Below are positions 46,001 through 58,600 of a stretch of 64,000 nt of DNA, piece after piece. This stretch comes from Mrakia gelida. Its lineage: Eukaryota; Basidiomycota; Tremellomycetes; Cystofilobasidiales; Mrakiaceae. Numbering within the stretch: the stretch's first letter is position 1; every line of letters begins with the position of its first letter. Under the pieces are notes generated by a model, which worked only from the letters and a program-made list of their open reading frames with translations, had not been told where the DNA came from and did no database searches. The stretch lies in the NCBI GenBank assembly GCA_024345305.1, contig BRON01000005.1, positions 1,612,001 through 1,676,000 of the forward strand, written 5' to 3'. A program made the position numbers and the translations under genes.

Positions 46001-47041
46001 TCATCGCCCAGGAGGATGTCGAGTGCCGAGCAGGGAGAACGGCGCTGGGGCCTGGAAGCTTCGGAGATCCTCGATAGAGACTGTCTTGAGCGCGTCGATC
46101 TGATCGCAACGATAAGAGAGGGAAAGAAGTACGAGGGAGCGAGAGTCAGCTCGACGAGAAGGGGCAGAGGGAATTGACTCGGGACTTGACTCACATGACT
46201 AGCAGCCAGGTCGACCCTGTGAGTGAAGGAAGCGTAGAAGTCAGTACTGTAGCTCGCTCGAGCAGAAGACGAACGAAAAAGCAACGACGTGAGCTCAAAC
46301 GAGAACTCACTTCGGAACGATGTCATCTCCCAACCTTCCTCTAGCCTGGAAAGCTTCCTTCCACCTCTCCACACACAAGCACCATCGACATCCCTCCTGC
46401 AGGCCCGGAAATCCGTAGTCCGGACGAGGAGTGCTGAGATCGTTCCCTGCCCGCTTGGAAAACTCGAGGAAGGAGGTCGAGACGATGGCGGCGACCTGTT
46501 GCGATGAGGATTCGAGAGTAGCAGAGGGTCAGAAGCGACTTCGAAGGTAGATGATAGAGGATCGGAATAGAGCTCACGGTATGTTTCCCTCCGTCCATGC
46601 CGTACGATCTGAGGATAGGGAGAGAGGGGAGTGGGAGGAAGGAGAGAGGGAAGGGAGGGAAGGTCGTCAGCTCGAACTGTTTGCCCTTCCACCATCTCCT
46701 CAGCGAGATCGCGTAGCCTTCAGAGTTCAGGAATAAGCGGAGACAGAGGAATCACCTGCAGTATCCGTCTCTACTAAATCTGTGGCCGACAAAGAAAGAT
46801 GAGAAGTCGTGAGCTCGAGAAGGAAAGGCGGACGAGAGCGAGGAAAGGAAGATGCTTCGACTCGAGCTCACCCTGAGATCGGGTCCTGAGGCCTCGTCGA
46901 GCACTTCGCGAGAGTGCCTCCTAGCACGTTCAGATCTGTAGCATCCGCCATGGTTGCGAAGGTTCTTCGGGTAGCGGTAGCGAGGTTGAGCAGGTTGAGA
47001 GGAAGGAGAGCGCGAGGGAGGATCATCGACGTTTGAGGCAT
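46001..47041 (-). CDS. DUF2237 family protein, probably mitochondrial
   Basis: Exons 47041-46872, 46779-46756, 46608-46578, 46495-46311, 46216-46195, 46099-46001 encode 176 aa. The order NVLGGTLAKCST, GFSRDGYC, GGKHTVAAIVSTSFLEFSK, GNDLSTPRPDYGFPGL, RWCLCVERWKEA, then ALKTVSIEDLRSF is diagnostic of DUF2237, a small family shared by bacteria and fungi with conserved cysteines and unknown function. The first ATG gives a leader (MPQTSMILPRALLPLNLLNL, then ATATRRTFAT) without acidic residues and with Arg, Leu and Thr, which looks like a mitochondrial presequence. A second in-frame ATG (MADATDLN) would give a cytosolic form. Two exons are microexons (24 and 22 nt). Confidence 0.88.
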
Positions 47042-47555
47042 CGTCCTCGCCCGCAGAGCTTTCGACTTTGATTGCCTCGCTCTCGCTTGCTTTCGAGCCA
47101 CGACGCAGGTGTGAAAAAATGGTCTTAGTTGAATTTTGATTCCTCTTCTTTTGTGTGTTGTTGAAACTGAGACGAACGAAAAAACAAACCCCAAAGTGGG
47201 AGCGAGCGAACGGAAAGAGAAGGAGAGAGCTGGGAGACACGCTACGAAAAACAAAGGGCAAAAAGGCTAAGGGAGAGAACTAGAACGAGCCAACAAGGGT
47301 TTTGAGAACAGAGAGGGAGAAGGAAAAAGCTAGGGAGAAAGAAAACGCTAAGGGGGGTACAAGACTGGAGGGAGAGAAAGCGGAGGGAGCGAAGACGTGA
47401 GGGGAGGAAGTACGATTGAGAGAGAGCGGGAGGGAGGAGAGAACGTTTAGAACAAAGGAAAGAGGAGAGAAAGAGTCGTAAAGCGTAAAAAGAGTAGTAG
47501 AGTAGAGGGAAAAGAGAGATGGAGAGGGGAAAGAGAGGGGAGGGGTGGTGGGTTT
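47042..47555. other. Intergenic region between two minus-strand genes
   Basis: Promoter of the DUF2237 gene and 3' UTR of the SFP1-type gene; purine-rich on the plus strand. No other feature. Confidence 0.5.
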
Positions 47556-49517
47556 CTAGGCGACGACGGCTGGGGGTGGAATCACGATTCCTCCAGGAGT
47601 GACGGTACCGGCGAGGTGACCGTGGCTCGAGTTGATGGATCGTCTGAAGGAGAAGAAGAAGAACAAGAAGAAGAGTCAGCGACAGAAAGGACGGAGGGAG
47701 AGAGAGGGAGGGACGACTAACTGGAGATGGTCTGGAAGACGCGAAGGGATCGAGAAGGTCAGCGTCTCGCGTTTCGAATCGAATCGAGAAGACATCGAGA
47801 GAACTCACACTTGAGTCCGTTCTGCTGCTTGTAGACCTTCCCACAGCCATCTACAGGACACCTGAACCTCTTCTCTCCGGCTCCTCCCTCGCCGTCTCCT
47901 TCGTCTCCCTCAGCATCCTTCTTCTCCTTCTTCTCCCGCTTCTTCTTCGCCTTGGCCTCCGCCGCTCCTGGACTTCCTGAAGTCGAAGGAGCGATGGAAA
48001 CAGGCTCGACGCTCTTGGACTGAGCGACGGCAGGAACTCCAACGGCCTGCACCGGAGTAGTCGCCGTGGTCGCTGCAGGACTGGACGTTCGAGGAGGAAG
48101 GGAGTAGGTGAGGAGGGAGGGAGGGACGCATTGGGGGACGGGAGCGATGGTTTGAGCGACGAGAGCTGAGGCCGACGACCAGGGCGAGGGTGCTGAGGAG
48201 GAGACTCGAGAGATGGAGGACGAAGGGAAGGGAGAGGCGAGAGGGGTGTCGTCCATCTCCAGATCCATCATTCCGGGGGTGTGGGGAGCGTCGGAGTCGG
48301 TGGTGGGTGAGGGAGTAGAGTGGTGCATGAGGTGAGGAAGAGGAGTGTTGTGAGGAGGTGTGTTGAGGGAGAGGTGGGAGACGACGGGGTGGGACGTCGA
48401 AGTGAGGTTCCTAGGGACAGGCTGCTTCGGGAAGGACGAGGCGTGGGCGTTCATCTTGCCAACGAGGACGTGGCATTCCTCGTAGCTGCAAGGGAGCGAG
48501 CGTCGAGCAATTTTGATCAGCTCTTCGAATTTCGAGCTCTTCGTCTATAGAGGAGCTAGGTTACTCACTGCTCCAAGAGATCGTGCAGACCCTTCAACTG
48601 CAGGTCACAGCAGGTGAAGTTGCTGGTGAAATTCTGCTCCAGCTGGCTCAACCGCTCTACACTCCCAGGACCCGTGAAGGAGTTCACTCCGAAGCTTCCG
48701 AGACCATGTCCCGCCTGTCCTGGACCGTTGAAGGTCGCTCCATGTTGAGTGTACATAGCTCCAAGCTCGGTTTGAGCTCGATGAGGAAGGGAGGAGTGGT
48801 CGGAGTCGACCGACATGGAGAGGTCCCTAGAGGAGTAAGCCGGGGAGGAGGGGAGGTAGGATCCGGGTCCGAAGGGAGAGGGGATGGAGGAGAAGGTCAT
48901 GGAGGTGGAGAGGATCGGGTTGGGGTTCGACGGCGACGAGGGAGGGACAGGTAACCTGAGGGGAGGGCGAGGGAGGAGGAGGACGCGGAGGGCAGACGTG
49001 TTAGGACCTTCCTCGCAATATCGACGATACTTCCTCCACACGTTCCAACGCCAAACCCTTCCCAGACCGACCCGAAATCGTCTGGGAGGAGCTCATTCGA
49101 CATGATCGAACGCGAGGGGAGGAAAGGAGGGTTGAGAGCCAGCTCGACCTCCCCTCCGGACTCCAGCGGAGGAGCGCCGACTTGTTCTGACCCTCCCTCC
49201 TCTCCTCCTGCAGCTACCGAGCCAGAACGACTCCGAGAAGAAAGCCAGAAGGGATCTCTAACTCACCCTCTCCATCCTTCTCCTCTCCAGGAACCCGATT
49301 CTGCCCAAACTCCTCCCATCGAGCCCCCTCCGCCGCTGAAGCTGAACCCTCCTCCTCCGCCTCCCCAGCTTCCTAGAGCACCCGATATTCCTCCCATCGG
49401 ACTCGCACCTCCTGGAGTCCATCCTGCCGAGGACGGTGAGAACTCATCCCTTTGATGCTGTTGAGCTCCATAGTGGTGGGAGGACTGTATCGGGAGGGGT
49501 TGGGGAGCGGTGTTCAT
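47556..49517 (-). CDS. SFP1-type C2H2 zinc-finger transcription factor
   Basis: Exons 49517-49267, 49081-48569, 48485-47809, 47731-47722, 47643-47556 encode 512 aa. The N-terminal exon is Gly/Ser-rich and disordered. A conserved block (QLEQNFTSNFTCCDLQLKGL, then HDLLEQHYEECHVLV) is typical of fungal Sfp1-like proteins. Long Ser/Pro/Thr-rich and Lys-rich stretches follow. The single zinc finger reads RFRCPVDGCGKVYKQQNGLK with its histidines in YHLQRSINSSHGH, and the protein ends 20 residues later. Yeast Sfp1 controls ribosome-biogenesis and growth genes; the same role here is inference. A 10-nt microexon sits inside the finger. The first exon is the least certain, because the sequence joining it to exon 2 is Arg-rich and unfamiliar. 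Confidence 0.83.
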
Positions 49518-51195
49518 TCGGTTGAAAGACGACGGAGCAACGACTACAATCCAGGAACAATTAAGACCTGACTGAAGTGGCGAAGAGGGAGTGGAGGGGA
49601 CGAGCGACGACTAGTGGAAAGGGGTAGTGTCGTCGTTGAAAGGCGTCGAACTGCTAGGCGTAAGGGGGAGTTGCTGGCGGTTGGGAGGACAAGACAGCGA
49701 GCTGAGAGCGAGGGAGGAGACGTCGACCTGTTTGACCCGACCAGGCACCGTTTTCTCAATTTCGACTTCGACCAGATGCTGGGGAAATTCTCATCCTTAT
49801 CGCAGACCTTCCTGAGAGTCGAGAGAGCGATCTGAAGCATGTATAGAGGGAAGCCAGGGAGCGTACGACACGGGAAGACCTGCCGACTCAAGGGAAGGAC
49901 CAATGCTCCTCGCTCCCCCACGAACTCCCTCCCTTCCTCTTCGAGTCCGAGATCCTGCTTCTGATGCCTATCACGCCTCTCTCAGTCCTCCCCTGATGCC
50001 CTGACTCCCACCAGAAGCGCCTCCCTTCGCGAGGGAAGAGCTTCTCGACTCGGATCCTTCCCTGAAAGCCTTCCTCGAGCGATCAATTTAACTCGGAGAC
50101 AACAACCTGGATGCTTCCCCCCACCTTTCTCTCTCCACTTCTCCTTCCCCTCTTCTCTCCGTTCTGTATCGGCCGTCATGAGATTTGGAGAACAGATTCG
50201 TGCTTGGTTGCAAAGGTCGCAAGCTGTTCGCTCCAAGCCTTTTTGTCCCAAGGGAGAACGCGGTTCTCTCGAGCGAGAGCGCGAGACGACGCGTTCGTCG
50301 TTCGGGTCTGCTCGCTTCTTCGCGACGTGTTCTCCTCCGATGCTCGACTCGCATAGATCCGGATGGTGGACGATACATCTATCTGCCTGGGAGTCTGCGA
50401 GCCGCTGAGCGACTGAAGAGTCGAAGGGACGACGAAACCCTCGAGTCGCGACGAGATCCGAGATGGATCGTTTCGACGAGAAACCATGATGGAACGCGTC
50501 AAGGACTGAGCTTGAACTCACCCGGATGACTAAGCAGCATACACTGTGGATCGAGCGAGCGGCGAAGGTATAACGATATTGGTCAAGGAGGATTAGTGGA
50601 ACGAGGCGAAAGGACGCAGAGGGGAGACCGAGGACAGATCCCTGGTGCTCGTGGAGGTTCCATGAGACCGACGTAGCCACTGCTAGACTAGATAGAAATC
50701 TAGAATACGAGGGTGATCGGATGTCTACGAGAGCTGCGGCGAACAAATCATTGAAACGAACTGAGAGAAGAGAATCGACGGAGTTTCGCGCGACGCGCCG
50801 AAGACTTGATGACGGGCAGGCTCTCGCAGAGCTAAGGTCGGTTCGAGACACGAGACAAGCACATGGGCATACCTGAGCGTGCACGAAGTAGTGCTCGAAG
50901 AGTCGAAGAGAAATAATGGAAGAGAAAGAGGCGGAAAACGCTGAAACGAAACGCGTCTCGTTTCCTCGCTCGTCGACTTTCTCGTCCCCATGCCGTCGCA
51001 CCTTCGTTTCGACTCTATGATCCGCAGATCGTGCAATTTAGCTCAACATTTCAGATGATGAGACGTATGAATCTCTAGTAGATCGTCCGACTCGCATGCT
51101 TTCCCGTCGCTGATGAGCTCAACCTCTCCCTCCTGCCCTCGACGCGCGTGAGACACCAGCAGATCCATGTCAATCTAGATCCAACTCGAAAAAAT
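49518..51195. other. Long upstream region of the SFP1-type gene
   Basis: 1.7 kb. On the minus strand one frame stays open from 51001 to 49982 (339 codons), but the peptide is Ser/Arg-rich, has no motif, and is crossed near 50520 by a GTGAGT followed by ACGCGT, the pattern of introns in this genome. I read the region as leader and promoter of the SFP1-type gene, perhaps with a 5' UTR intron, and not as a protein gene. Confidence 0.4.
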
Positions 51196-52483
51196 CTATC
51201 GTCCAGGCTCCGTTCTCGACCTCTTGTTTCCCTCTCCTCCAGAAGGCGATCCCGAGGCCGTTTCGGACGACGAGGCGGAAGGTCCAGCATTGAGCGTTCG
51301 TCCGGCGTCGACGGTCTGGAAGATGGCTGCTTCGACCACTGAGAACGAGGCGAACCGGAAGGGAGAGAGAAACAGTCAGTTTTCGAAAAGAGCGAGATGT
51401 AAAGCTGCTCTCGTCGAGAAGCAGAGAAGGAACGCGAACGCAAACGCAAACGCGACGCGAACTCGAACTCACTCTGCTTCAACTCCTCGTCCCTGTTGAT
51501 CCCATCTTCCTCACACTTCCTCATCACCTCGGCAAACTGCTCCATCAACACACTCGTCTGCTCCTCCGTCAGACGCTCGGCCATTAACGAGCTCAGGTTG
51601 TCGGCAGAGAGCTCGGCGGACATGTCTGCGTCCTCGTCCTCGTCCTCACCCTCTCCGTCCTCTCCCTGGTCGAGCTCCTCGTCCTCGTCGTCCTCCTCGA
51701 TGGTGTCGGAAGCAGAGGGGATAGGGGCGGGTTCGTTGGTGATGGTTCGGAGGTAAGAGGCGACGAGAGGGAAATCTTCTTCGAGGTGAGCGGCGGGCTG
51801 GGGGAACAGAGGGAGGGGAAAGAGGTGAGCTTGTCCGTTCGGTTTCTCCTCTGCTGCTCCCAGTGTTATCCTCAGCTGTTCTGCCAACACCCTCCTGATC
51901 TTCGGGTCCTCAGAAGTATAGAAAAAAACTCACACTCAGTCCCTCTCCGTTCTTCCACGTCGGCTCAGCTCCGTGCTCGATCAACCACCTCGCTCCCTCC
52001 ACGCTCTCGACGGTGTAAAGAGGAGTGTCTCCGTCCTGATCTGTGATGTTGATGAGTCCTCCCTGGGAGAGAAGGTAGGTGAGAACATCCCGTTGATCGT
52101 ACGAGGCGGCGGCGTGCCTGTGGAGACGAAGACGAGAAGAAAGTGAGCTCGAAGCGAAGGAGGGGAGGGTGGGGGAAGGGAGGTCGAGAGACGAACATGG
52201 GAGTGTAGGTGTTGGGGTCGGGAGCGTTGGCGGAGATTCCTAGACGACGAGAGGGGAGAGGGTTAACTCAGATCTACACCTGGGAATGGAGAAAGGAGAC
52301 TTACCAGACTCTACGAGCTCCTGGAGAAGCAAGAAGAAGGAAGGAGGGAGAGGTCAGCTTCAACTCTTCAGCTCTTCCCCTTCGTCGCCGCTTTGACCTC
52401 CCAAAACTTACCTTTACTCGCTCAACGTCACCGTCTCCAGCAGCGATCCAGATGTTCTTGATTTCGGAAGCTCGGCTAGTCAT
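51196..52483 (-). CDS. Small ankyrin-repeat protein (yeast YCR051W-like)
   Basis: Exons 52483-52412, 52320-52305, 52239-52197, 52117-51934, 51797-51473, 51338-51196 encode 260 aa. The start SEIKNIWIAAGDGDVERVKE and the repeats TPMHAAASYDQRDVLTYLL, DGDTPLYTVESVEGARWLI are ankyrin units. A short GLSPAAHLEEDFPLVASYL segment and a very acidic linker (EEDDEDEELDQGEDGEGEDE) follow. Domain order and size resemble yeast YCR051W, a nuclear/cytosolic ankyrin protein of unknown function. Exon 2 is a 16-nt microexon coding ELVES. Confidence 0.85.
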
Positions 52484-52695
52484 TTTTTGAGGGAAGGGAG
52501 GGTGGAAGGTGGAGGGAAGGGGCAGCTGCGAATTTGGGAGCTCTCTTGAACTTCGTCGGGGAGGGAGAGGTGTCTCCCGAAGAACCTCAACTCGCCACAA
52601 ACCGACTTTAACTCGTTCTCTCTCTCTCCCACTCTCACTCCAACCCACTATCCTTAACTCAAAGGAGTTTATTATATACGTGAAACAATCGCAAC
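52484..52695. promoter_or_regulatory. Bidirectional promoter ankyrin protein / XRN1
   Basis: 212 bp between divergent start codons. An A/T-rich run (TTTATTATATACGTG, 52667-52681) lies just 15 bp before the XRN1 ATG and may be part of the leader. Confidence 0.45.
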
Positions 52696-55600
52696 ATGGG
52701 TAAGTCCACGGCGAGAAGGACGACGGTCGGAGGAGAGGCGAGGTGGTGGCGAAGGAGAGCTCGAGCTGAACTGACTTGACCTTTTTCTACGTTCCTCTTT
52801 TCGTTGTATAGGTATCCCCAAGGTGAGCTCAAGCTGAGAGCTCGTACTTCCTATAGGTACCATAGAGGAGAGCTGACCGTTTCTCTGCCTTGTTCGATCT
52901 CAGTTCTTCCGATACATCTCGTTCGTCCTTCGACCTTCCCTTCCCTCCTTTCCCATCGAAGGAGCTCAACCTCACCTTGTTCTTCTCTCTTGTTCGCTTT
53001 TCACAGGGAGAGGTATCCCCTCACATCGGAGCTCATCACTCCCACCTCGATTCCCATCTTCGATAATCTATAGTTCGTCCAAACCAGCTCGATTTCCGAC
53101 TCCTTCGTCGTTCCCATCACTCAACCTCGTCCCTCCCCTTCTCCTCCTCCCTCTCTCTTCCCTTCCCCTATCCCTTCTCCCACTTTCCTTCCGCTTCTGC
53201 TCACAGCCTCGACATGAACGGAATCATCCACAACTGTACGCACCCGCCTTCCTCGGAGGGTAACGCTTCGTTCCGACTCACGGAGCAGCAAATGGTCCTC
53301 GCCATCTTCGCCTACATCGACCATCTCTTCTCAAAGATCAAGCCTCGAAAGGTCTTCTTCATGGCCGTCGATGGAGTCGCCCCTCGAGCCAAGATGAACC
53401 AGCAGCGATCTCGACGATTCAGGACCGCTCAGGAGGCGAAGGAGTTGGAGGAGAAGGCTCTCAGGAAGGGAGAGGAGATGCCTGAGACGGCAGCTTTCGA
53501 TTCTAACTGTATCACACCTGGTGAGTTCTCTAATTCCTCTCGAGAAACTTCGGATGCCCTCGGATTGTAGCGCTCCGCTGGTCGACGGCCTAAGAAGAGC
53601 AGGTCGATCAGCAAGCGTGGGAAAGGAAGGCCGGACGCGAGAGCTCGCGACTGACCCTCATTCTCTCTTCTTCTCCTCGATCTATAGGAACTCCCTTCAT
53701 GACCCGACTTTCGACTCAACTCCAGTACTTCGTCAACAAGAAGATCGCCGAAGACGCCGAGTGGAGAGGCGTTGAGATCATTCTTAGTGGACACGACGTG
53801 AGTCCAACTCGACCTTCCCTTCTTCCCGTCTCGCCCGAAACGTTTCGACAACAGACAGCTGATCTCGACCTCTCTTTACGTGTCATGTAGGTCCCTGGAG
53901 AAGGAGAGCACAAGATCCAGGAGTACATCCGATTGAGCAAGGCTCAACCTCACTAGTGCGTCCTTTCGAGCTTTTCGCGCGCCCTCCCCTGCCTCGAGCT
54001 CTTCGTCTTAATCGCTATCCATCGAGCTAACTCATCTCGCCGTTCCTCTCGGCTCTTGCTCTCACAGCAACCCCAACACCCGACATTGCCTTTACGGTCT
54101 CGACGCTGATCTCATCATGCTGGGTCTTCTCTCACACGATCCTCACTTCTGCCTTCTTCGAGAGGAGGTCACGTTCGGAAGGAAGCAGAAGGGAAAAGGT
54201 GGAGGGTGAGTCCTTTTCCCATCTTCTATGTATCGCACGCTGTTTTGGCGGACTTCAAGGTCGCCAGTAGGCGAGCGAGCACATCGCGACGAACGCGTCG
54301 AGCTGACCTTCCTTTTTTCATTCTCGTCGCGTTTGTTTCCCACCTCAGACTCGACTCCCAGAACTTCTACCTCATGCATCTCTCCCTCCTACGAGAGTAT
54401 CTCGATCTCGAGTTCTCCTCCATCTCCGCCGAGTGCCCGTTCGAATACTCGCTCGAGAAGGTCATCGACGACTTCATCCTCATCTCGGTCTTCGTCGGAA
54501 ACGATTTCCTGCCTCATCTTCCTAACCTTCACATCAACGAGGGAGCCATGGAGACGATTTGGGGGATTTACAAGAGGGTTCTGCCCCATGCTGGTGAGTT
54601 TCGAGCTTCGTTTCTTGTCGAATCGTCAAACGAGGCGCTGTCGTCTTGTAGAGGTCGAACGATATCGCGTGGAAGCCTGACCCACTTTCCCTCCCTTATT
54701 CGCGCTTACATTACAGGTGGATACATGAACGAGTCCGGAAAGATCAACGTTCAACGACTCCAACTGGTCTTGAACGAGCTCTCGACCTTCGAGAAGGACA
54801 TCTTCGAGAAGGACTACGCCGACAGCCACTGGCACAAGGGATCGGGAAAGAAGAATGTCCCTGCCCTGGAGATGGCTAGGAACAAGGGCAAGCTCAGTGA
54901 GTGGACCTTCTAGTCGTCTTCGAACGGGAAGAGCGAATCTCGATCGATCAAGTCGCTGACTCTCTTTATCCTGCTTCGTTCGTCTCGTCCCGCATCAGCC
55001 GTCACCCCCTCGCAGAAGGCTACCTTCAAGACCATCCAAGCCTTCATCCTCGCCAACCCCAAACCAACCGCCGCCGCTTCCCTCACCTTGAACCAACGCT
55101 TCTCGGCCAAGGATCGACGAATCCTCCAGTCCCTCGCCGACGACCTTCATCTCGACCTTGCTTGGGATCAAGTCACTGAGAAGGACGAGCCCATCGTGGT
55201 GGCTACCTTCCAGGCTGCTATTGTCGACGGAGTCAGCTCGGACGAGTCGTCTTCGGATGAGAAGAAGGAGGAGGGAGGGAAGGGAGAGGCAGCGGGAGGA
55301 GAGGGAGACGAGGCGACGGCGAGGGTGTTGAAGAAGTGGGCTAAGGCCAAGGTCGTTGATGAGGATGAGGAGGATGCTGAGGAGGCCTACGACAAGAAGG
55401 TCGAGGAGGCTATGGAGGAGTGGAAGAAGGAGTACTACAAGGTTCGTCTCGTTTCGATCTCTTCGCGTCTCGTCTGTCCTCCGAGTCGGCTTCGAGTCGA
55501 CCCACCTGCTTCGATCTCCCCTTCGATATCTCTCGGCCGAGATACCTCGGAGCCTTGAGCTGACTTTCACTTCTTCCCCTCGTTTCGTCAACTAACAGGA

Positions 55601-58600
55601 CAAGCTCGAGTTCAAGTACCCCGACGGATCCAAGGCCGAGGTCGAGAAGCTCGTCTACACCTACATCGAGGGACTTCAATGGGTTATGCACTACTACTAC
55701 ACCGGAGTCGCCAGTTGGGGATGGTTCTACAACTACCACTACGCTCCTAGGATCTCGGGTACGTATACTTTCTCGTCTTGCTCGAATCGAACGAAGAGAC
55801 GCGTCGAAACTGACCTCCCCTCGTTCCCCTCTCGTTTCTCTTCAGATCTCATCAACGTCGACAAGATGACCTTCAAGTTCAACTACGGAAAGCCCTTCCA
55901 TCCCTTCGAGCAACTGATGGGAGTCCTGCCCGAGGCTAGTAAGGATCACATCCCTCTCGCTTTCAGGGTGAGTTTATCTCGTCCTTCGTCGTGGTTCGAC
56001 GCGTTCGTTCGCTTTCTCACGAGCTGACTTCTTCGTTGTTCTCTGTTCATTCGCAGGACCTCATGTACGATCCCAACTCGCCGATCTTGGACTTCTACCC
56101 TCTCGAGTTCGAGGCCGACATGAACGGAAAGAAGCAGGAGTGGGAGGCTGTCGTCAAGATTCCTTTCATCGACGAGGGAAGGTTGCTCAAGGCCATGGGA
56201 GGTGCGTCTTGCTTCCATTCTGAACCTCTCGAGCTTGGATGGACTACTGATCGTCCTTGTTCGTCTTCGCCAGATCGAGAACATCGTCTCTCGCCCGAGG
56301 AGCGAGCTCGAAACGGACACGGACACGCTTTCCGATTCACCTACGACGAGTTCTCGGAGAATTTCTTCCCCTCTCCCATCCCAGGATTCTTCCCCGACAT
56401 CATCCACGGTCACTGCATCACCACTCCCTTCGAGATGCCCGAACTCAACGGTCTCGAGTTCATCCAAGGACTTCTCGCTGGAGTTCAACTCGGAGCCTCC
56501 GCCCTCGCTGGTTTCCCTTCGATGGCTACCCTCCCTCACACCGCTCAGCTCGGATACCACGGAGTCAACGTCCACAACACCGATTCCAAGAACTCGTCGA
56601 TGGTCATCACGGTCGACGCCGCTCCTGAGTACGAAGGGAAGAAGACGAGCGAGATCGCTGAGGCGGTGATTGGGAAGAGGACGTTCATCGGATGGCCGTT
56701 CTTGAGGGAGGGACTCGTCGTTGGAGTGACCGACGAGCTGTTCAGGTACTCGGAGGTCATCATGAACGGACATAAGAAGGTCGTCGCGACTCCTCACTCG
56801 CCGATGGACGTTGGCAAGTGGAAGAGGACCGCCGAGAGGATCGAGCACCACTACTCGAAGAGGTTCGGAGTCGTCCTTGGATCGGTCGATGTTTTGATTC
56901 AGGTTCGACCTCTCAAGGGTGAGTTTTGGTATCATTTCCCTCTCGTCGTTCGACCTCGACGCGTCTCGTTTCGCTAACTTCCCTCTTCCCCTCCTTCTTC
57001 CTCGCAGGTCTCAAGCGACTCGACACCGGAGCTCTCGTCAAGGAGTACGAAGGACCGGACAAGGAGATCGACCAAGCCCTTCAGGCCTCGGTCTCTCAGG
57101 TCGAGTTTGAAGACGAGAGGTTCCTCGTAAGTCAACACTCGATCTCTTCTCGTTTCGACCTCGACTGACGCCGCGTCTCCTTCTCATTCCTTTTCTCTCA
57201 ACAGGAACAAGTCGCTCCCAAGCTCGCCGACGAGTACCCCGATAGGACCAACGTCTTCTTCCTCGGAGAGCACCTCTACGGATCGGCTGCTCAGGTCGTC
57301 AGCACCACCGAGTCGACCGTTTCGATCTCGGTCGCTGTGAGTCTCGTCTTTCCCTCCGCCTCTTCTTCACAGACTTTCGCCGAACCGTATCCCCTTTATT
57401 GCTCTTACCAGTACTCTACCACTCAAGCCGCCGAGGCCCAAGCCTTCACTCGAGCAGTCCAAGCTCGTTCGAGCGGTCACTACTTCGCGTCCTTCGAGAT
57501 CTCTCGTCGACTGCACATCTCCGGTCTCGGACTCTCGAGGATCACGTCGACTCTTCTCGTCGCTACCTCGGACGGCCACAAGACGAACCTTGGTCTCAGC
57601 TTGAAGTTCGAAGGAAAGGGACTCAAGGTCCTCGGGTACTCGAGGAAGTTGGAGAGAGGATGGGAGTTCAGCGACGTTGCGGTCAAGTTGATCGAGGAGT
57701 ACAAGGTTCGTCGCTTTCTTCCTCTCTGCGCTTCGAACCTCTACTGATCGGTTCACTATTCCTTTCCCTCCACTCAGAACACCTTCCCTGACGTCTTCGG
57801 AAACCTCGATGTCCAGAACAACAGTTCGTCTGACGCGTCTCTCGTTCCTCTTCGACTCCGCGCTAACCTCGATCTTCTCTTCCTCATCAGGCATCCTCCG
57901 AGCCAACGAGATGTTCCCCAAGCACGATGATCCCGATGGTCGAGTTCTGGAAGTCAAGAAGTGGCTCGCCGCGAAGGGAGTCTCCAACTTCGAGCCCGTC
58001 ACGCTCTTCGCTGAGCAGCTGGAAAAGGTCCGTCGCGTCGTCTCTTTTGCTATCTCTCGCACCTTATCCCCTCTCATCGAGGCTGACTCTCCTTCTCTTT
58101 CTCTTCACAGGACACCATCGAGCGAATCGAGCTCATCGCCAACAAGATCCACGCCGATCGAAACCCCGAGCACTTCAAGAAGGCTTTGATCAAGGGTCTT
58201 CCTCGACAGGGTATCATCAAGCCCGCTCACGCCATCTACCGACTTCAGGCTCAGGTCTTCCGACTTGGAGATCGAGTGGTCATGGTTCAGGACTCGGGAG
58301 CTGCTGGAGTACCTCTCAGTCTCAAGGGAGTCGTCGTCGGAATCAACTCGACGACCGTCGACGTCGTTTGGGATTCGCCGTTCATCAGTGGAACCACTCT
58401 CGGTGGTCGGTGAGTCTCGCTTCGACCTCTTCCCCATCTTCTTTCACCTCTCCTTCGTCCTTTATCTCCCTCGCTGACTCTCATTCCCACTCGTCCTCGT
58501 CTCCTCCTCCAGATGCTCCGAATACCGAGGACTCCCCGTCCCCTTCTCCTCCTGCCTCAACCTCACCAACCAACAGTTCCTCGTCTCCACCAAACCCGTC

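Noticed and set aside
49102..49455. Plus-strand proline-rich frame of 117 codons
   Set aside because: It is the reverse complement of the Gly/Ser-rich first exon and intron of the SFP1-type gene.
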